From a virus, in the IMG/VR virus record IMGVR_UViG_3300020420_000012, positions 1 through 64,000 of that record: 64,000 nt of DNA. One strand, 5' to 3'. The notes beneath the pieces are model-generated. The model saw nothing but the letters and a program-made list of their open reading frames with translations. It had not been told where the DNA came from and searched no databases. A program made the translations under genes and the position numbers. Position 1 is the stretch's first letter. Every line of letters begins with the position of its first letter. This document shows positions 1 through 9,092 of this stretch, one piece after another.

Positions 1-7
1 AATCCCA

Positions 8-685
8 TTACAATCCAAACCTTCCTTTGACTGCGTCAAAGTTTTGTTTAACTTCTGCTGCAGTTAATGCTTTATTATATACCATGCAGTAAGCAATTTT
101 TGCATTACCAAAACGTGTTCCAGCAAGACCGATATCATATCCAATACCTAAACTGCTTGTACTGGATGAAACAGTGTTTGATCTTGCCTTGCTACTACCT
201 TGTATTCCATTAAGATACAATCTTATAGTAGTTCCATCATAAGTTCCAGTCCAATTATGCCACTGTGTAATATCAAATGTCGAGTCATTTATAGTTGTAG
301 AATCAAATCCTCCTGCATGTATGTACCATCGAAATTGTTTACTTCCAATTTGTGGATGAAGTATGAATTGATTTCTTTTAGACATCAACCAACCAGTTTC
401 ATTCCAATTTGTTGTGTTACTTTTTACCCAACAACTTGCAGTTATACCTGGACTTAGGCTAACATGATTAGCTATTTCAAAATAATCACCGTCTCCGTCA
501 AAATCAAAATGTGAAATGCCGTCTGTAGTTGCAAAAGTAGGATTACCATTTGCTGTTGCATCTTGGTTTTTTGGAGATAAATCTGTCCAAGTAGTGCCAC
601 TACCAGAATAAGATTTTAAATTTCCAGCATCAAGCAATGTTACTAATCCATCTGTAATTATACTTGGATTATATGCTACACCCAT
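8..685 (-). CDS. LamG-like jellyroll domain virion protein
   Basis: This 225-residue protein is predicted to be a carbohydrate-binding, concanavalin A-like (LamG/laminin-G-type) protein at a tail fibre tip or on the virion surface. The visible LamG features are an N-terminal segment with LLDAGN and DLS, a FDGDGDYFEI strand, the central W-N-TGTYDGTTIRLYLNG hairpin and a C-terminal IAYCMVYNKALTAAEV segment. No signal peptide is present. It starts 1 nt after the stop of the giant fibre gene upstream and so belongs to the same late operon, which supports a role in adsorption. The fold assignment is by motif recognition; the ligand is unknown. Confidence 0.75.
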   Translation of the reverse strand: MGVAYNPSIITDGLVTLLDAGNLKSYSGSGTTWTDLSPKNQDATANGNPTFATTDGISHFDFDGDGDYFEIANHVSLSPGITASCWVKSNTTNWNETGWLMSKRNQFILHPQIGSKQFRWYIHAGGFDSTTINDSTFDITQWHNWTGTYDGTTIRLYLNGIQGSSKARSNTVSSSTSSLGIGYDIGLAGTRFGNAKIAYCMVYNKALTAAEVKQNFDAVKGRFGL

Positions 686-686
686 G

Positions 687-3600
687 TTAATACTCTACAG
701 TTATTTTGTCGATATCTTTACGCTCACCATAAATTGTATAAAAGCAATTGATTTCTTTTTTAATAACGTTATCATTTCCAATAGTTACTACGTTATCAGC
801 TATGTCTTTTACATATAATTTTTGATGCTTACCGATAGGTGTTAATTCTACAGTTATTGTTTCTTCATCAACAAGTCCTGTCCAGTAATCAGGTAAATTT
901 ATCTTAGAACAATTTGCGCGTCCTCTTATATAAACTCCGTTTTCAGGACCCTCGAGAGATCCATATCTTAATCTCTTACCTTTTTTAGTCGGATGTTTGA
1001 TATCAAATGACTTACTAGTCGCTATTAACGGACCGCCAATAGTGAGTGTGTTTGTTGATTTGGCGAATGTAAATTCAGCATCGGCACCAAAAGCACCGCC
1101 ATCATTAAATTGAACCATGGTGTCGCCACCGGCTACTGCTCCACTGCCTGAACCTCCACCTGATATTGTAATAGTTTTAGTAGATCCTGATCCAGAAGCG
1201 ACAACGCCAGCTCCAACAAAATTTAATGTCGTTGCAAGAGTCGATAAGCTACCACCAGAATCTTGTATCGTAATACCGCTACTTATACCTAAGTTAGCCG
1301 GTGTAATTTTTTTCATCGTGCCGCCATCGTCGACTAAGACGAAGTCAGCGTCAGAAGCAGATGTTGTGGTAGTTGGTGCGTTAGAATTAGATGTTGATAT
1401 AAGCGTGCCAGTTGCTGAAGGAAGCGTTAGTACTACGTTACCACCAAATGTTGCATGTGCTGGTGCTTGTATAGCCGCATAGTGTGCGTTAGAATCTTCA
1501 CAATATAATCTTACTTGAGATTGAGTACCAGTATTCTTAACATTAAGTATGCCAGCTTCAATTGTAGCAGAATCAGTTATTAAATGTCCAACAACTTCTG
1601 CACCTGAATCTGATACTGTAAATCTTCTTATGCCACCGTGTGTAATTTGTAGATTACCTGCTCCATTTGCAAAAACGTTAGGTGATTCGAATATTGCAGT
1701 ATTACCACCATTCCAACTAAGACCTTCACCATTACCGGGGTCATTAAATGTAAGTGCATTAACACCATCTATATTATTATTATTAAGTCTTAAAACAGTT
1801 GCTACTGAAGTACTAGTAAATCGTAGAGAACTAGTAGTACCACTTATTGTTAAATTAGTTAAAGTAGCAGAATCAGCGTTAACAGTTCCAGTAACTGTAG
1901 CGCCATAAGCAGAAGTTTTAAACTTTTCAGTTCCATAATGATAAGCAATTGCTTCACCAGTAGAGCCATCGGCTCTAAAGTATTGTGAAATATTACCAGC
2001 GCCGTCGTCAGTTTGTAAAACAATATCTGCGTCATTAGTGTTGTTTCTTATAATAATATCACCAGTTTGATTATAAAGTTCAAAACGAGATCCGGTATGT
2101 TTTATTGTTGTATCATTATCAGTTCCAAATTCTATATTAGCATTGTCAACAAATTTAATACTGTATAAATTTGACGCAACTTTAAGTCTTTTAGCTGAGC
2201 GGTCATAGAATATAGCACCAGCAGAATCAAAATTTACATCTCCGCCAAAGGTAATATCATGATTAAAGTTTGAATCAATCATTGCCTGTGTGGCAGCAGA
2301 ATCAGTTGATGGTAACTGACGTGCTTGTACATACGCGGAATCTACAAATGTTTGAACCCTTGCGTTTGTATAGTATAAGTTGCTTGAACCTTCACTTAAA
2401 TTATCTGTAGTTTTCGTAGCTAATCGATTATCAAATCTTGTATCTGTGTAATATAGGTTTGCACCTTCACTTAAATTAGTAGTTGTAAATCCTGTAAAGT
2501 TACGAGTACCAATTTGAAGTGCATGGCCCATGTAACCATGAGCTGAACATTGATAATGTAATACAGAAGGGGTGGATTCTGTTATTAATATTCTTGCAAA
2601 TGTTGATCCAGTTGTAACGTTGGTTGTATACTGTGTAGTCTTTGCAGCATCATAATAAAATCTAAATGGGTGGCTTGACATATCACTTGAACTGAGATTA
2701 AATTGATATGTTCTTCCAATTTTTAAATTAAGTATTGGTGATTCTGTTCCATCGATATAGTAAGCATTACCACTACCACCGCTGTAAACATGATTTGCAG
2801 TTTTTGAATTAACCGTTACTGTAAAATCTGCAGAATCAATGTGTTGATTTCTCTCAACTGCGGTATTAGCTGAATCTTTTGCTAAGACATAATCACTATC
2901 AAAGTTTTCTTTAGTGTATACATCTTCAACGTCAATACTAAATTGACCTGTTCCAGAGTTATATGATAAATCTCCACTTGCCGAAAACATTCCACGAACG
3001 TTAGCAGAATCAATATTAATAGTTCTTGATGATGCAATGTTACCGCCACCGGTTAATCCATTACCTGCAATTATTGAAACTCCTGTATGAGCAACGTGTT
3101 CATCTGCTACAAAGTCACCGAAGTCATCATGCTTATAAAGAGAATATAATTCTGATGAATCAATCTTAATATCACCAGAAGATAGTCCTATACCAGAACC
3201 GCCTGTAAAGTGAGCTCTTACTTCAGATGCACTAGGTCCTGTATATGTAAATACTCCATTACTTGAATTGTAACTAAAAGATCCGTCACCGCCAGCGTCT
3301 GTCGCTGATACATAACCTCTTATTAGTGGCCTGTAAAAATTTGTAAGTTCAGATGAATCAATCTTAATATCACCTGAAGAGATTCCAATACCAGTTCCGC
3401 CAGTAAAATGTGCACGTACTTCTGATGCACTTGGCCCAGTGTATGTCATTACGCCTGTGCCAGAGTCATAAGTGAATGAACCATCTCCACCCGCGTCAAT
3501 TGCAAGTAAAGAGGCTTTCGCGTCAGAGTCTACACGGGCAGTGGTGTAATATAAGTTAGTGCCTTCAGCTAGATTACTTGTTGTTTTAGTTGTAAGTGCT

Positions 3601-5792
3601 GAATCAAAGTCAGAATCAAATCCTAGGTACTGACCTTCGAAAGGTTTATTAAATACAAACTTATCACCAGATGCTGAATAATTAAGTGTGGCTGACGCAC
3701 CATTTATTGTTATACCTGCACCATCGGCAGCTGCAGCATCTGCAGCAGAATCTGCAAGTACTATGTTCTTATCATTTATACTTACTGTAGTAGAATTAAT
3801 TATCGTTTGTGTACCTTCAACTTGTAAGTTACCAAGTATCTTAACTGTACCAGTGTTATCGCCTACAGTTGCGGGATCAATTATAAATTCTGCAGGACCT
3901 CTTACCTGATTAAATGTAACGTTATCAGTGGTTGCAACTGGTTGTCCTATAGCAATTACACCAGTTGATGAATCATAAGTTACACCCGTTCCGGCGAGTA
4001 ATGACGCCTTTGCTGCGCTATCAGCTCTTGCATCCGTATAATATAAATTTGTTGTGCCTTCTGGAACGTCATCGGTGTTAACTTGATTTGTGCCTGTACC
4101 AAAGTCGATATGAGTATCATCAATACCATCTGCCTTTATACTTACGGCACCTGAAGTTACACTAAAGTGTTCAGTGTCAAATGATGCTATACCTTTGTTA
4201 GATGTGGTAGCATCTTCACCAGATATTTCACCTGATGATATATCAATACCTTCGCCTGCAGAAAAGTGTGCTCTTACTTCAGAAGCTGATGGGCCGGTAT
4301 AAGTTAACTTACCAAGTGCAGAATCATAAGCAAAAGATCCATCGCCACCGGCATCAACCGCGTTTATGAATCCTCTAATATGTTGTCTGAAAAAGTCTGT
4401 AAGTTCTGATGAGTCAATTTTGATATCACCAGAGTTAATTGCAATACCTGAACCACCACTAAAATGTGCCCTTACTTCACTCGCACTTGGACCAGTATAT
4501 GTAAACGTACCAGTAGTAGCATTATATGCAAATGATCCGTCACCACCAGCATCAGTTCCAGATATGTAACCTCTTATTGTTTGTCTATATAAATTTGTTA
4601 GTTCAGATGAATCAAGGCGTATATCGCCAGTTCCACTATTATAACCGATACCGTCGCCACCACTAAAGTGAGCGCGCACTTCGGCTGCGCTTGGTCCAGT
4701 ATAAGTATATGCACCAGTTGATGAGTCGTATGAGAAAGAACCGTCACCACCTGCATCAACAGCCGCCATGTGTGCTCTTACTTCGGTCGCGCTTGGTCCT
4801 CTGTATATAAATTTACCAGTAGCTGATTCATATGAAAAGGCTCCATCTCCACCTGAGTCGATTGCAAGAAAATGTGATCTTACTTCAGTTGAGCTAGGGC
4901 CTGTATATGTAAAAACTCCTGTTGAACTGTTGTATGCAAAACTACCATCACCACCAGCATCAGTTGCTGAAAGATGAGCTCGTACTTCTGCAGGGCTTGG
5001 ACCTGTATAGGTTATTACTCCAGTAGTAGCATTATAACTAAAAGAACCATCACCTCCGGCGTCTGTTCCTGATATATAACCTCTTATGTCTTGTCTGAAA
5101 AATGATGATAATTCTGATGAGTCAATATTAAGAGTGTTTGTTGTATTATTATAGTTTAAACCTACACCTTCGAGTACTGCGCTGTCAAGTGTTAAATTAA
5201 AATCACTATCAAAATTTTCTTTAGTATATACGTCTTCTACATCAAATTGAAATATGCCTGCACCGGTATCATACGACAAATCACCAGCACCAGTAAACAT
5301 TTGTCTTATTTGTGATATAGATCCCTGTAAGTCGATATTTACTGGTGTACCAGTACTATCTTTAGCTCCAAACGTGCCACCTGAATCTTTTAAATTGATT
5401 CCTCCTAAGTGTATCGTTCCACCACTTAAATATAAATCTTTAAACTTCTTAGCACTATCACCTAAGTCAAACGTACTATCAAGAGTTGGTACTATATTTC
5501 CTTGAGTTGAAATACCAGTAACGACTGGAGTTGAACTTGAATCGATTTGAATTAAGAGCTTATCACCGCCTGGAGTATAAAATTTTTCTAAACCATTATC
5601 TGTTAATAAATCGAAATTTTTAAATGCATTTTCTGATGAATCATATACTAATATTTGACCATCAGATTTACTTGCAACGTTAAAATCAGTAAATGCATCT
5701 AGTGATAAGTTTTCGATTGCAGTTGAGACTGGTGTGCCTACTACAATCTTTTTTATAAAAGTTGTTTGACCTACTGTGAGTTTAATTGCCAT
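687..5792 (-). CDS. Giant repetitive tail fibre protein
   Basis: This 1701-residue protein is a predicted long tail fibre or baseplate-attached adhesin. The N-terminus (about 1-200) is the likely virion-attachment region. About residues 235-965 carry eight copies of a module built on GGDGSF, TYTGPS and EVRAHF. A cupredoxin-like segment lies mid-protein, with SSHPFRFYY and later YQCSAHGYMGH. The C-terminal ~110 residues begin with FDIKHPTKKGKRLRYGSLEGPENGV-type sequence, which caps many phage fibres. Asp-Ser-Ala-rich linkers are frequent. The ATG follows a GAGGTATAG ribosome site. The gene lies between a BppU-like gene and a LamG gene in one late operon. Fibre identity is confident; the receptor is unknown. 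Confidence 0.85.
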   Translation of the reverse strand: MAIKLTVGQTTFIKKIVVGTPVSTAIENLSLDAFTDFNVASKSDGQILVYDSSENAFKNFDLLTDNGLEKFYTPGGDKLLIQIDSSSTPVVTGISTQGNIVPTLDSTFDLGDSAKKFKDLYLSGGTIHLGGINLKDSGGTFGAKDSTGTPVNIDLQGSISQIRQMFTGAGDLSYDTGAGIFQFDVEDVYTKENFDSDFNLTLDSAVLEGVGLNYNNTTNTLNIDSSELSSFFRQDIRGYISGTDAGGDGSFSYNATTGVITYTGPSPAEVRAHLSATDAGGDGSFAYNSSTGVFTYTGPSSTEVRSHFLAIDSGGDGAFSYESATGKFIYRGPSATEVRAHMAAVDAGGDGSFSYDSSTGAYTYTGPSAAEVRAHFSGGDGIGYNSGTGDIRLDSSELTNLYRQTIRGYISGTDAGGDGSFAYNATTGTFTYTGPSASEVRAHFSGGSGIAINSGDIKIDSSELTDFFRQHIRGFINAVDAGGDGSFAYDSALGKLTYTGPSASEVRAHFSAGEGIDISSGEISGEDATTSNKGIASFDTEHFSVTSGAVSIKADGIDDTHIDFGTGTNQVNTDDVPEGTTNLYYTDARADSAAKASLLAGTGVTYDSSTGVIAIGQPVATTDNVTFNQVRGPAEFIIDPATVGDNTGTVKILGNLQVEGTQTIINSTTVSINDKNIVLADSAADAAAADGAGITINGASATLNYSASGDKFVFNKPFEGQYLGFDSDFDSALTTKTTSNLAEGTNLYYTTARVDSDAKASLLAIDAGGDGSFTYDSGTGVMTYTGPSASEVRAHFTGGTGIGISSGDIKIDSSELTNFYRPLIRGYVSATDAGGDGSFSYNSSNGVFTYTGPSASEVRAHFTGGSGIGLSSGDIKIDSSELYSLYKHDDFGDFVADEHVAHTGVSIIAGNGLTGGGNIASSRTINIDSANVRGMFSASGDLSYNSGTGQFSIDVEDVYTKENFDSDYVLAKDSANTAVERNQHIDSADFTVTVNSKTANHVYSGGSGNAYYIDGTESPILNLKIGRTYQFNLSSSDMSSHPFRFYYDAAKTTQYTTNVTTGSTFARILITESTPSVLHYQCSAHGYMGHALQIGTRNFTGFTTTNLSEGANLYYTDTRFDNRLATKTTDNLSEGSSNLYYTNARVQTFVDSAYVQARQLPSTDSAATQAMIDSNFNHDITFGGDVNFDSAGAIFYDRSAKRLKVASNLYSIKFVDNANIEFGTDNDTTIKHTGSRFELYNQTGDIIIRNNTNDADIVLQTDDGAGNISQYFRADGSTGEAIAYHYGTEKFKTSAYGATVTGTVNADSATLTNLTISGTTSSLRFTSTSVATVLRLNNNNIDGVNALTFNDPGNGEGLSWNGGNTAIFESPNVFANGAGNLQITHGGIRRFTVSDSGAEVVGHLITDSATIEAGILNVKNTGTQSQVRLYCEDSNAHYAAIQAPAHATFGGNVVLTLPSATGTLISTSNSNAPTTTTSASDADFVLVDDGGTMKKITPANLGISSGITIQDSGGSLSTLATTLNFVGAGVVASGSGSTKTITISGGGSGSGAVAGGDTMVQFNDGGAFGADAEFTFAKSTNTLTIGGPLIATSKSFDIKHPTKKGKRLRYGSLEGPENGVYIRGRANCSKINLPDYWTGLVDEETITVELTPIGKHQKLYVKDIADNVVTIGNDNVIKKEINCFYTIYGERKDIDKITVEY
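3206..5075 (-). repeat. Eight tandem/interspersed fibre modules (GGDGSF...EVRAHF)
   Basis: Within the fibre gene a module of about 34 residues (about 100 nt) recurs eight times, with consensus DAGGDGSFxYxxxxGxxTY then TGPSxxEVRAHF. Copies 1-4 are consecutive; later copies are separated by DSSELxxxxRxxIRGYxS linkers. Codon choice differs between copies, so the DNA repeats are diverged rather than recent duplications. Confidence 0.85.
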
Positions 5793-5799
5793 CTATACC

Positions 5800-6147
5800 T
5801 CAAGTAACCTGAGGAGTAACTTGTATGCGTCCTTCAAGTATTCTTTCAATAATAGTGTTACCTGAACTATCTGTAAACGATATTTCAACATCATAAACAT
5901 GTCTGCCGGATCTTAATGCAGCTGTTTGAGAATTTGTAAGAGTAAGCGTAGTTATTCCGCCTGTAACATCAGTGACATTTGTTGTAAAAGCGGTTGCTTC
6001 ACCAGCACTATCCGCATAATTTTTTTTAACTTTTGCTGCCACAGAGTAGCCGGTTAAGTTCTTTGCTGCACCGTTTTTATCGACTAAATGTAGTTCTATT
6101 GAGGTATCAGCACCTTGGTCAAAGGTGAATTCTTGAAATTGGGCCAT
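5800..6147 (-). CDS. Baseplate upper protein N-terminal-like (BppU-like) protein
   Basis: This 115-residue protein has a short beta-rich Ig-like or BppU-N-like pattern: an N-terminal FDQGADTSIELHLVDKNGAAKNLTGY segment, a central T-rich strand pair and a C-terminal ILEGRIQVTP strand. Such proteins link fibres to the baseplate in many phages. The start has a GGAG site 9 nt upstream. A perfect late box (TATAAATA) lies about 55 nt upstream on the same strand, so this is probably the first gene of a late fibre operon ending at the LamG gene. The role is inferred from family resemblance and position. Confidence 0.6.
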   Translation of the reverse strand: MAQFQEFTFDQGADTSIELHLVDKNGAAKNLTGYSVAAKVKKNYADSAGEATAFTTNVTDVTGGITTLTLTNSQTAALRSGRHVYDVEISFTDSSGNTIIERILEGRIQVTPQVT

Positions 6148-6200
6148 GAAATACTCCAGTTGATTTCTTTGTCGGACGTTACCGCCCCTGCCATTTAATC

Positions 6201-6208
6201 TATTTATA
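6201..6208 (-). promoter_or_regulatory. T4-type late promoter box TATAAATA (leftward)
   Basis: The plus strand reads TATTTATA, giving a perfect TATAAATA on the minus strand, followed by a leader of about 47 nt with a GGAG ribosome site for the gene starting at 6147. It sits back-to-back with the rightward box at 6221-6228. Confidence 0.75.
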
Positions 6209-6220
6209 CAAAAACACGTT

Positions 6221-6228
6221 TATAAATA
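6221..6228 (+). promoter_or_regulatory. Late promoter box TATAAATA, 5 nt before ATG (leaderless)
   Basis: This is a perfect TATAAATA followed by exactly 5 nt and the ATG at 6234. No Shine-Dalgarno sequence is present. In T4 late promoters the box spans about -13 to -6, so transcription would begin at or next to the A of the ATG. Confidence 0.7.
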
Positions 6229-6233
6229 CAATC

Positions 6234-7214
6234 ATGAAAAACTTTAATTACGTAGGATGGGATAGCCCACACCGAAAACTTGCTAATGTATTTTGGAAAA
6301 TCAACAGATACTGCAATTATTCATGTTCTTATTGCTGGCCTCACGCACATTCGAATAAAAAAGATTTTCTTGATGAAAATACATACTTATTAGCTATTGA
6401 TCATATGATAAATCAGTTTAAAAAAAATGGATTTGATGCTATAGGATGGGGGTGGGCTGGTGGAGAAGTAACTTTTAATCCACATTTTTTAACAATATTA
6501 GATGAGATTCAATCATATAAAATGAAGATGACTACTAACTTAGTTACTAATCTTTCTCAATCTTTAAAATGGTGGAAAATTTTTGTTGAAAATACTAAGA
6601 AATTTAAGAAAGTAAGAGTAAATGCCTCTTGGCATAAAGAATATCTAAAAGAAGAAAATAAAAAATTGCTATTTAAAGAAAAACTTGTTTTTTTAAAAGA
6701 CAATAATATTTCTACTGTTGTAAATTGCGTAATGTTACCTGGTGAATTAGAAGAAATGAAAAAACTTACAGATTTTTTTGATAAAGTTCAAATACCGGTT
6801 ATGATAAAAGCTTGTCGCGATGGTGGTAAAGTAATTAAAGGATATACAAAAGAAGAATTTGATTATGTACAAAAACAAATAAAACATAAAAATCCTAAAG
6901 TTATGCTTACAATAGATGATGATAATAACGAATATTATTATAGTTCAGCAGAACAGCTTATAGCTGGATCAAACTTAAATTTTTTAGGTTGGCAATGCAC
7001 AGCAGGTTATCAGTCTATTACAATAAGTGAAAATGGAACTGTTACAAGAGGTAGCGTTTGTAAGCCACAGATTCTAGGAAATATTAAAACTGGATTTAAA
7101 ATTTTTGATAAAGTAGAAAAATGCATTACAAATTGGAATTGTCATTGTGGTTCTGACTTAAAAATGCCAAAATGGAGATCAGATGAATATAATATGTCTG
7201 AAGTGGGGCGATAA
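6234..7214 (+). CDS. Radical SAM protein with C-terminal twitch/SPASM-like cysteines
   Basis: This 326-residue enzyme is predicted to cleave S-adenosylmethionine at a [4Fe-4S] cluster. The cluster motif CxxxCxxC is Cys27-Cys31-Cys34 (CNYSCSYC), followed by a GGE-type motif in GWGWAGGEVTFNP. The C-terminus has a second cysteine set (Cys255, Cys276, Cys297, Cys303, Cys305), typical of an auxiliary-cluster twitch/SPASM region. The substrate is unknown; these enzymes often modify peptides or sugars. The gene opens a plus-strand set of three overlapping genes and is opposite in strand to the surrounding fibre genes. Its message is predicted to be leaderless. It is distantly related to the radical SAM gene at 61292-62317. 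Confidence 0.85.
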   Translation: MKNFNYVGWDSPHRKLANVFWKINRYCNYSCSYCWPHAHSNKKDFLDENTYLLAIDHMINQFKKNGFDAIGWGWAGGEVTFNPHFLTILDEIQSYKMKMTTNLVTNLSQSLKWWKIFVENTKKFKKVRVNASWHKEYLKEENKKLLFKEKLVFLKDNNISTVVNCVMLPGELEEMKKLTDFFDKVQIPVMIKACRDGGKVIKGYTKEEFDYVQKQIKHKNPKVMLTIDDDNNEYYYSSAEQLIAGSNLNFLGWQCTAGYQSITISENGTVTRGSVCKPQILGNIKTGFKIFDKVEKCITNWNCHCGSDLKMPKWRSDEYNMSEVGR

Positions 7215-7899
7215 GTATAGTCATATTGAAGTAAATCGCTTGTATAAAATGTGTCTTAAATATTTTAAAGATGATTTTACTTTTACTTGCTATACTGAAA
7301 ACTCAAATCAAATTAATAAAGAAGTAAAAATATTACCATTAAAACTTGATTATGATCTAGAAAAATGGTGGTGGAAATTAACTTTATTTGAAAATAAAGT
7401 TAGTGATTTAACTATGTTTTTAGATCTTGATGTTGTAATACAAAATGATATTACTCATTATAAAAAATATTATCAAAAAAACAAAATTTATACAATAAAA
7501 GCTTGGTGGAAACCACATGCAAGAAATGCAAAACCTATGCCACCAGGATTTAATATGGACTTAAACTCATCAATAATAATATGGAAAGAAAACTTTAACG
7601 ATATTTGGAAACATTTTAATGATAATCCAGAATATTATATGAATAAGTATCAAGGAATAGATTCTTATCTATACTTTCATCACTTCGATAAACTTAAATT
7701 TTTTCCTAGAAAAGAAATCTATTCGAGACAACACGGGTTTGATGAATATAATATGTGGAGTCATGGAAAAAGAGTTCCTTTGTTTTTTGATGAGTCGTAT
7801 AATATTTGTATATTTAATAAATGGAAGATGGACAAAGATTATGGTGGACAAGGTTTGCCATTGGATGCTTATAAAGGAATGGAAAAGTTTTGGAAATAA
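7183..7899 (+). CDS. Glycosyltransferase-like protein (DxD, GT-A type)
   Basis: This 238-residue protein is a predicted nucleotide-sugar-dependent glycosyltransferase. The N-terminus has a Rossmann-like start (MNIICLKWGDKY) and a metal-binding DxD in MFLDLDVVIQ near residue 85. A conserved-looking NSSIIIWKE strand and a C-terminal aromatic segment follow. No membrane segment is present, so it should act in the cytoplasm. It overlaps the radical SAM gene by 32 nt and the next gene by 10 nt, implying translational coupling. The acceptor could be a virion protein or a host surface glycan; the sequence does not decide. Confidence 0.75.
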   Translation: MNIICLKWGDKYSHIEVNRLYKMCLKYFKDDFTFTCYTENSNQINKEVKILPLKLDYDLEKWWWKLTLFENKVSDLTMFLDLDVVIQNDITHYKKYYQKNKIYTIKAWWKPHARNAKPMPPGFNMDLNSSIIIWKENFNDIWKHFNDNPEYYMNKYQGIDSYLYFHHFDKLKFFPRKEIYSRQHGFDEYNMWSHGKRVPLFFDESYNICIFNKWKMDKDYGGQGLPLDAYKGMEKFWK

Positions 7900-8486
7900 A
7901 TTATAGTAAATGTTTAGATTGGTTTTATAGAAAGCATCCGGAAAAAATAAAAGATTATATTCAAAGTGTTTCTCCAAAACAAATCGAGTGTAAGCAATGG
8001 TTAGTAGATGAATTAAGTAATATTACAAATTTTAATAACATCTATTTAATTGGTGGTTGGTATGGGTTTCCTCTTATTAATTTTTTGGAAAAAAGTAACT
8101 TAATTAAAAAATTAGTTAATATAGACATGGACAAAACTGCAACAAGTGTTTGTGTAAACTTTAGTAAAATTTTTGATTATGATTTTGTTAAAACTGTTTC
8201 TAAGTCAATATACGAGCATACTGAAAATTTTATTGATGCTGATTTGATAATTAACACATCATCTGAACATATGTATGATATGCCAATTATTATGAGAAAT
8301 AGAAACTTTAATAAAAATTGTATTTTTGCTATTCAAAGTAACAATATGAGTCATATAAGTGATCACATAAACTGTAGTGCTTCATTAGAAGATTTTAAGT
8401 TTAAATCAAAATTTAATAAAATTATTTTTGAAGGTGTAAAAAAATTTAATAATTATGAACGATACATGATAATAGGATTATACTGA
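7890..8486 (+). CDS. Class I methyltransferase-like protein
   Basis: This 198-residue protein has a possible SAM-binding Rossmann start (NIYLIGGWYGFPLINFLEK), an acidic VNIDMDKTA strand end matching methyltransferase motif II, and DADLIINTSSEHMYDMP like motif IV. The start is a TTG preceded by AAGGA about 11 nt upstream, overlapping the glycosyltransferase gene. It ends convergently, overlapping the opposite-strand oxygenase-like gene by 9 nt. The substrate is unknown. A degenerate SAM-binding protein without activity is also possible. Confidence 0.6.
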   Translation: MEINYSKCLDWFYRKHPEKIKDYIQSVSPKQIECKQWLVDELSNITNFNNIYLIGGWYGFPLINFLEKSNLIKKLVNIDMDKTATSVCVNFSKIFDYDFVKTVSKSIYEHTENFIDADLIINTSSEHMYDMPIIMRNRNFNKNCIFAIQSNNMSHISDHINCSASLEDFKFKSKFNKIIFEGVKKFNNYERYMIIGLY

Positions 8487-9092
8487 TTTAATATCATCTA
8501 TCATCATTTGCCAAAAATTTTCATCAGGTATAACAAACCCTAGTGTCAATCTGTCTTCATAAGCTCGAGCACAGTGCCAAAATAATTTATTAGGTTCTTT
8601 ATTACTACCGTAATAACCAACTTTTGCCGTCCATCCGGCTGCATCAAACATTGTCACTGTTTTTAAGTCAGTTGGTTTTTTATATCTAAAAAAGCCATTT
8701 CCGTTTTTTGTATACGAAAATAAAATATTGTAACCGTTTGCATTGTGATTATTGTGCCAACCCATATATCCATTTTTTGGATAATACATTTTTACAGCAC
8801 AGTTTCTAGAACCTAATATAGAATTAAAATCTTGATCTATATTCCTTATTTTATCTCTAAAAGATATAGGAGTTGAATATGCACAAGCTAAATCAATTCC
8901 ATGTGTTTCTTCTGGAAACCCTACATGATTTTTTTTATTAATAGTATTATAATATTCTTCACTAGTATAATATTCGTCATTGTCTTTTTTGCCTTTAAGT
9001 TCAATTTTATTTTTATCAACTAAATTAAACCAATCTGAAAAATCATTTAAAAGATTTAATAATTCTTTATTGTTAATTTCAATACTTTGCAT
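8478..9092 (-). CDS. 2OG-Fe(II) oxygenase-like protein
   Basis: This 204-residue protein resembles phage 2-oxoglutarate/Fe(II) dioxygenases. The segment MYYPKNGYMGWHNNHN supplies a first histidine, followed by YNILFSYTKNGNGFF, and a distal WHCARAYEDRLTLGFVI supplies the second His and the 2OG-binding Arg. The usual HxD appears as HNN, so the iron ligand set is atypical. It overlaps the upstream glycosyltransferase gene by 14 nt. A role in hydroxylating a protein or sugar is inferred only from family resemblance and from the adjacent modification enzymes. Confidence 0.6.
   Translation of the reverse strand: MQSIEINNKELLNLLNDFSDWFNLVDKNKIELKGKKDNDEYYTSEEYYNTINKKNHVGFPEETHGIDLACAYSTPISFRDKIRNIDQDFNSILGSRNCAVKMYYPKNGYMGWHNNHNANGYNILFSYTKNGNGFFRYKKPTDLKTVTMFDAAGWTAKVGYYGSNKEPNKLFWHCARAYEDRLTLGFVIPDENFWQMMIDDIKSV

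Noticed and set aside
1117-1908. Long plus-strand frames antisense to the fibre gene
   Set aside because: They are rich in Pro, Val and Ala with no start signals and mirror the repetitive Ser/Gly/Thr codons of the fibre on the opposite strand.
3206-5075. CRISPR-like periodic repeats
   Set aside because: The repeats are about 100 nt, diverged and in frame with fibre protein modules; there are no short identical repeats with unique spacers.
6221-6228. A second, separate ribosome site for the radical SAM gene
   Set aside because: The bases before ATG 6234 are ACAATC with no purine-rich match to the 16S tail. The TATAAATA box is the only recognisable signal.
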